Positions 5,903 through 9,609 of a stretch of 9,609 nt of DNA are shown in pieces; the first letter of the stretch is position 1, and each line of letters opens with the position of its first letter. Under the pieces are notes generated by a model. It was given only the letters and a program-made list of their open reading frames with translations. It made no database searches and was not told the origin of the DNA. Source of the stretch: an uncultured Clostridia bacterium (GTDB lineage: Bacteria > Bacillota > Clostridia > Christensenellales > CAG-1252); the NCBI GenBank assembly GCA_946626795.1, contig CAMOUZ010000038.1, positions 1 to 9,609 on the forward strand. The letters are read 5' to 3'. The position numbers and the translations under genes are program-made.

Positions 5903-7015
5903 ATGAGTAGAGTAGATTTATTGATGAAACTTACCGTCGAGAAGGATCAGCGCACGAATAGCGGTGACGTTGAGCAGCATTCCGTCAAGCACGCAACGAG
6001 CGTCCTCTCGGATAATCTGCGCAGGATGTTCCTGATGAACGTCTTGTATGTCGCCATCTTCGCCTTGCCCTTCCTTTTCTGCGTCTTCATTTGGCCCTTG
6101 CTCGCGAAGAGTGATGTTTTCACGAATAATGGGTATAATTTCATCGGGCATATCGGCATCGGATATCCCGGCGTCGTGAATACGATGGCGGAGGGATATG
6201 TGATCCTTTTCCGTCATTATATGAAGGTGTATGTCCCCGTTTTGTCCGCGAGCATCATTCCGATGGTCTTCGGACTCTCCGGTCTCTTCCATTGTCTCCG
6301 CGGCTATATGTGGGGAGAGAATGTGCGCCCCGTGCGCAGTTTCTTCCGCGGGATCAAGAAGCTTTGGAAGCCCTTCCTCATCGTGGCGGTTTGCTTTGCG
6401 GTCTTTATGTGCGGCGTCCTTTACGGCGCGGTGTGGCATATCGGTCTTATGAAGACCACGGGCGCGACGGGTGGCTCTTGGACACTTTTCGTCTTCCTCA
6501 TCCTCTTCACGTGGGCGGCGGTCACGGTCTTGGAGTTTCTCCTCCCGATGTTCGCTTGTTATCGCTTTAAGTTCAAGGACGCTGTGAAGAATAGCTTCAT
6601 TTTGCCCCTCGTCGTGTGGCCCACGGCGCTCTTCACCTCCGCTTTCACCATCGGCGTCTTCGCTTTGACGCTTTGGAATGCAGCGTTCGCCATCATCATC
6701 GGCATCTTGCTCCTCCTCATCGGTTTCGTCTTCCTCGGCTCCATCTGGATGAGCGCGGCGCAGAAAGTCTTCGGGAATTTCATCCGTCCCCTGTATGAGA
6801 ATGGAAAAGGGGATCTTATGAAGAAACAGCAGGCGCGTCGCGGTGTGAATCCTTATAAGGAGCAGAGAGCGAAGAAGCTCGCGCAGGAAAATACGGCGGT
6901 CGGACAGGCGGCGAAGCGTCTCCAAGAAGAGAATGGCGGCCTCGTCGTCGAGGCGAAGCCCGAGAAGAAGAAAAAACAGCAGTCCAAGCACGTCTCTTAT
7001 AAGAGGAAGAAATAA
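5903..7015 (+). CDS. Six-helix membrane protein, YesL/DUF624-like
   Basis: This 370-residue integral membrane protein has no catalytic motif that I recognise. A soluble N-terminus of about 40 residues precedes helices at roughly 43-67, 110-130, 156-178, 192-215, 232-255 and 257-284. A long cytoplasmic-type tail (about 305-370) is very rich in Lys, Arg and Gln, with a KKKKQQ run and a KRKK end. The layout G-L-F-H-C-L-R-G...E-N-V-R-P-V-R-S-F-F-R-G-I-K-K-L-W-K (127-156), a helix end followed by a basic amphipathic stretch, resembles the YesL/DUF624 family; this is similarity by eye and only moderately sure. It starts at ATG 5903, with AGGAG 6 nt upstream, and is the first gene of an operon with hslO (7-bp gap). 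The polybasic tail could contact nucleic acid or acidic phospholipids, but that is inference. Confidence 0.8.
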   Translation: MSRVDLLMKLTVEKDQRTNSGDVEQHSVKHATSVLSDNLRRMFLMNVLYVAIFALPFLFCVFIWPLLAKSDVFTNNGYNFIGHIGIGYPGVVNTMAEGYVILFRHYMKVYVPVLSASIIPMVFGLSGLFHCLRGYMWGENVRPVRSFFRGIKKLWKPFLIVAVCFAVFMCGVLYGAVWHIGLMKTTGATGGSWTLFVFLILFTWAAVTVLEFLLPMFACYRFKFKDAVKNSFILPLVVWPTALFTSAFTIGVFALTLWNAAFAIIIGILLLLIGFVFLGSIWMSAAQKVFGNFIRPLYENGKGDLMKKQQARRGVNPYKEQRAKKLAQENTAVGQAAKRLQEENGGLVVEAKPEKKKKQQSKHVSYKRKK

Positions 7016-7022
7016 GTTTTTT

Positions 7023-7907
7023 ATGGATAGCATCGAGAAAGCGCTCGTCTTCGACGGGCAAGTCAAAGTGGTCGCCTTCAAGACGACCGATCTTGTGAAT
7101 GAAGCCATTCGTCTTCATTCCCTCTCTCCGCTCGCGGCGGAAGCCCTCGGAAAGGTGCTTTCCGTGGCGGCGTATATGTCGAATGAGCTCAAAGGGGAGA
7201 AGGAGAAGCTCAGCATCCAAGTGACGGATAAAGGCGTCCTCGGGAATATCATCGTGGCGGCGGACAGCGGCGCGAAGGTGCGCGGCTATGTGCAGAATAA
7301 GGACGCAACTCTCCCGCCCCTCGGGAATGGCAAGCAGGATCTTTTCAAGGGCGTGGGGAGCGAAGGCTTCATCACCGTCATCAAGGATCTCGGGCTTAAA
7401 GAGCCTTATGTGGGCAAGACCGAGCTCGTGAGGGGAAATCTCGAAGAGGATTTCGCTTGGTATTTCACGCGGAGCGAAGGCGCGCCTACCGCGCTCGCGC
7501 TCAGCGTCAAGATCGGGGTAGACGGCTCCTGCCTTTCCGCAGGCGGCGTTATCGTACAGCCCATGCCGAATTGCCCCGATCATATCCTCGTCGTAGTGGA
7601 GGACATCGTCTCGAATTTTGCGGATATCGGCGAAGTGCTTCGCGTGAAGTCCCCCGCGGACATTTTGAAAGATTATTTCGGTCATTTTCAGATCGAGTAT
7701 TTCCCGCCCACCGTGCCCGAATATCGTTGCAAATGCAGTGTGGAGCAGATGTCGAATGCCATCATCACCCTCGGCAGGGGGGATTCCGTGAATCTTCTGA
7801 TGGAGCGCGGCGAGATCGAGGTGGTCTGCCATTTCTGCGGCAAACGCTATGTATTCGGCAAGGAGGACGTCGTGAATATTTGGAGGCGATATGATCATAA
7901 GCTTTGA
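7023..7907 (+). CDS. hslO: Hsp33 redox-regulated molecular chaperone
   Basis: This 294-residue cytoplasmic holdase is switched on by oxidation: in relatives the four cysteines bind zinc when reduced and form disulfides under oxidative unfolding stress. All four are present as C236-x-C238 (YRCKCS) and C269-x-x-C272 (CHFCG). The N-terminus (MDSIEKALVFDGQV) and the GNSxxx-type body match the family, and length is normal. The start at 7023 follows the upstream stop by 7 bp. Its ribosome site is poor: AGAGGA at 7002-7007 is 15 nt away, so translation is probably coupled to the membrane-protein gene. The downstream TPR gene starts inside its last codons. The identification is secure; the redox regulation is inferred from the cysteine pattern. 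Confidence 0.96.
   Translation: MDSIEKALVFDGQVKVVAFKTTDLVNEAIRLHSLSPLAAEALGKVLSVAAYMSNELKGEKEKLSIQVTDKGVLGNIIVAADSGAKVRGYVQNKDATLPPLGNGKQDLFKGVGSEGFITVIKDLGLKEPYVGKTELVRGNLEEDFAWYFTRSEGAPTALALSVKIGVDGSCLSAGGVIVQPMPNCPDHILVVVEDIVSNFADIGEVLRVKSPADILKDYFGHFQIEYFPPTVPEYRCKCSVEQMSNAIITLGRGDSVNLLMERGEIEVVCHFCGKRYVFGKEDVVNIWRRYDHKL
7882..7886 (+). promoter_or_regulatory. Ribosome binding site inside hslO for the TPR gene
   Basis: GGAGG within the hslO 3' end lies 4 nt before ATG 7891. It is the strongest ribosome site in this operon, indicating that the TPR gene is translated well even though it overlaps hslO. Confidence 0.8.
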
Positions 7908-9561
7908 GCAGTCGCCCGAGAGCTTTTACAAGCTGGCTCTCGCCGCCCTCGACAGGGGCGAGCTGAGGCAGGCGCTCGTGTATTGTGAAAACGCGGTGAA
8001 CGGCAAGGGAAATGCGGAGTACAGACTCACCCTTGCCGATATTTATCTTCGTATGGGTAGACAGTACGAGGCGATGGACGTCGCTCTCTCGGTCATTTGC
8101 TCGGGGAATGAAGGAAAGAGCGCGGCGTATGAATTGATGGCACGGGCAACGGGCGGCGCGGGCAAGCTCTATGAATCCGTGTATTATATCACAAAGAAAG
8201 CACGTCTCGACGGCGATGAGGACGCGCTCGACGCGATGGACGAGATGATGGAAGAGATGGCTTCCGGTTTCGACGCTCCGCCGACAAGCGGAGGAAACGG
8301 TCTTTTCCTCGTGGGGAAAGAGCCTGAGAAGGATCATGCCGAGACGCTGGATCGCGCGCTGGGGCTTGTGCGCGTGCGCGAATACGACAAGGCGCTGGAC
8401 CTTCTCTCCGAGGTGAAGCCCTCTTCCGAGTATTATCCCGAGGCGATGGACATCGCCCTCCGCTGTTATGTCAGGAAAGGCGACGCCGACGCGGCGTATC
8501 GGCTGGCGAAAGAGACGGTGGAGCGGGATCCGCAGGACGCTTTCGCGCTCTATGTCTTGGTGGGCGTCTGCAAGGAAAAGGAATATCTCCCCCTTTTGGA
8601 AAAGGTGGACGGCGACGCCTCCAAGCTTTATTACGCCGTGGCGGCGGCGGACGCGGCGAAGGATTATGCCTTGGGTCGCGCTCTTGCCGCGAAGCTCCTT
8701 GCGAAAGCGCCTTATGCGCCGGAAGCGTATTTTGTGGCGGCGGGCGTGCATTACAATGCGGGCGAAAGAGCCGCGGGCGAAGCGGTCTTGAAGGATCTTT
8801 TCTCCTTTTATAGGGAGTATCCCGCTTCCGTGATCTTAAAGGGTTTGAAGGGCAGGAAACGCTATGACGTGATGTATAACGGCATGATGCCGGAGATCAT
8901 CGTCACCGTCCTCCGCACTTACGTGCGCAAGCACGCCGGGACGGCGGACATTTTCTTGCAGTCCATGTTGACGGACGCGGATTTTCGCAAATGCGTCGCC
9001 CTGCTTTTCAGGCTGGATGACGACGAGGTGATCGGGAATGCCGTCGCCTTCCTCGGCGAGCTCCGCCATAAGGAAATGGACCGCTTTTTCGATGCTTTGC
9101 TTCTGCGTGCCTCGTTGAGCCCCATGACCAAGCGGGAGATCCTCGCGGAGAGGCTCCTTGCCAAGCATAAAGGGAAGCTCACCGTCGTTCCGAGCGCCCT
9201 GCCGATGACGGTCTCTTGCCGCAAGCCCGAGCATTACGCGGAATATCCCGCCGTATTGCAAGAAGCGTATGTGGACGCCTTGTCCTTCGGCGTGTGCGTG
9301 ATGGACGTCCGCCTCGCGAAGCCCCTCGTCAGGTATGCCGAGGCTTGTTATCGCTCCTTCCCCCTCCTCGGACGGGTGAAAGGCGTGGAGCTGACGGTGG
9401 CGCTCTTCTGTCTCAGCATGCCCGAGCCGGATATCCCCATGCCCGAAGGGATGACCGCTTATATGACCTCGCAGATCTTCGGACTCAGCAAGAAGGAGAT
9501 CGCCCGCGTGGCGAGACTGATGGATCTCATTCGCGCCTTGGAAACGGGCGAAGACGAATAG
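7891..9561 (+). CDS. TPR-repeat protein of unknown role
   Basis: This 556-residue protein has no signal peptide or membrane helix and probably mediates protein-protein contacts in the cytoplasm. Helical repeats of about 34 residues with the A-x-x-x-A / L-x-x-G-x-x-x-x-A spacing of TPR motifs are visible at about 8-38, 43-73 and 76-106. After an acidic, Met-rich linker (about 107-135) and a short glycine-rich stretch, they resume at about 150-180, 183-213 and 250-300. The region after about 330 is helical and rich in Leu/Asp/Arg but matches nothing I recognise. Translation starts at ATG 7891 with GGAGG 4 nt upstream and overlaps hslO by 17 bp in another frame, so co-expression with Hsp33 is built in. 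A scaffold or co-chaperone role is possible but unproven. The TPR fold is confident, the function unknown. Confidence 0.88.
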   Translation: MIISFEQSPESFYKLALAALDRGELRQALVYCENAVNGKGNAEYRLTLADIYLRMGRQYEAMDVALSVICSGNEGKSAAYELMARATGGAGKLYESVYYITKKARLDGDEDALDAMDEMMEEMASGFDAPPTSGGNGLFLVGKEPEKDHAETLDRALGLVRVREYDKALDLLSEVKPSSEYYPEAMDIALRCYVRKGDADAAYRLAKETVERDPQDAFALYVLVGVCKEKEYLPLLEKVDGDASKLYYAVAAADAAKDYALGRALAAKLLAKAPYAPEAYFVAAGVHYNAGERAAGEAVLKDLFSFYREYPASVILKGLKGRKRYDVMYNGMMPEIIVTVLRTYVRKHAGTADIFLQSMLTDADFRKCVALLFRLDDDEVIGNAVAFLGELRHKEMDRFFDALLLRASLSPMTKREILAERLLAKHKGKLTVVPSALPMTVSCRKPEHYAEYPAVLQEAYVDALSFGVCVMDVRLAKPLVRYAEACYRSFPLLGRVKGVELTVALFCLSMPEPDIPMPEGMTAYMTSQIFGLSKKEIARVARLMDLIRALETGEDE

Positions 9562-9567
9562 GGAATC

Positions 9568-9584
9568 GCGAGATCCTTTCTCGC
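9568..9584 (+). other. Small hairpin between the TPR gene and the next gene
   Basis: GCGAGA (9568-9573) pairs with TCTCGC (9579-9584) around the loop TCCTT. No T tract follows, so it is not a convincing terminator. It could be an mRNA-processing or stability stem within a continuing operon. Confidence 0.4.
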
Positions 9585-9599
9585 CCGAAGAGGAAGAAA

Positions 9600-9609
9600 A
9601 TGAGAAGGG
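9600..9609 (+). CDS. Probable start of the next gene (only the first residues visible)
   Basis: ATG at 9600 is preceded by AGAGG at 9589-9593 with a 6-nt spacing, and opens Met-Arg-Arg before the window ends. It lies 38 bp after the TPR stop on the same strand, so it would extend the operon. Nothing can be said about its product. Confidence 0.45.

Overview
The window reads as a chromosomal segment of a low-pathogenicity-signature, uncultured-type anaerobic Firmicute (Clostridia-like). The support is indirect: GC-rich codons, strong AGGAGG-type ribosome sites, and the family mix of a clostridial-type MATE transporter, a DUF6273 protein, a YesL-like membrane protein and Hsp33. A placement such as Christensenellales is only a guess. 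Almost all of it is coding. I see no phage genes, transposase, CRISPR array, tRNA or rRNA.

Layout. (1) Positions 3-704 hold the C-terminal part of an acyl-CoA synthetase / AMP-ligase cut by the window edge. (2) Positions 705-906 are non-coding and contain a hairpin element. (3) Positions 907-3643 hold a MATE efflux transporter followed 37 bp later by a FAD-dependent oxidoreductase of the geranylgeranyl-reductase / FixC-like group, probably co-transcribed. (4) Positions 3707-4600 hold a DUF6273-type protein whose C-terminus has the WW-RSP...G-V-PA-R-I pattern also seen in variable proteins of diversity-generating retroelements. (5) Positions 4601-4757 are a convergent intergenic region with a strong bidirectional terminator hairpin. 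(6) Positions 4758-5762 on the minus strand hold aspartate-semialdehyde dehydrogenase (asd), apparently monocistronic. (7) Positions 5763-5902 are an AT-rich divergent promoter region with recognisable promoters in both directions and a 5'-leader hairpin for asd. (8) Positions 5903-9561 hold a tightly packed plus-strand operon: a six-helix YesL-like membrane protein, the redox chaperone Hsp33 (hslO) and a TPR-repeat protein overlapping hslO by 17 bp. A further gene probably starts at 9600.

How the genes fit together. asd feeds lysine/diaminopimelate, threonine and methionine synthesis and stands alone here. The membrane protein, Hsp33 and TPR protein are arranged for coupled translation, which suggests a shared envelope or stress/protein-quality role, but this is inference. 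No single pathway links the whole window.

Most unusual signal. The two longest non-coding stretches (705-906 and 4601-4757) share the same ordered architecture: an identical 13-mer, then a spacer of 43-45 nt, then a GTAC-containing hairpin, then CTGTTT(T)GAA. Both follow the stop codon of a plus-strand gene, so they may be two copies of a dispersed palindromic element. No complete new defence or mobile system is visible.
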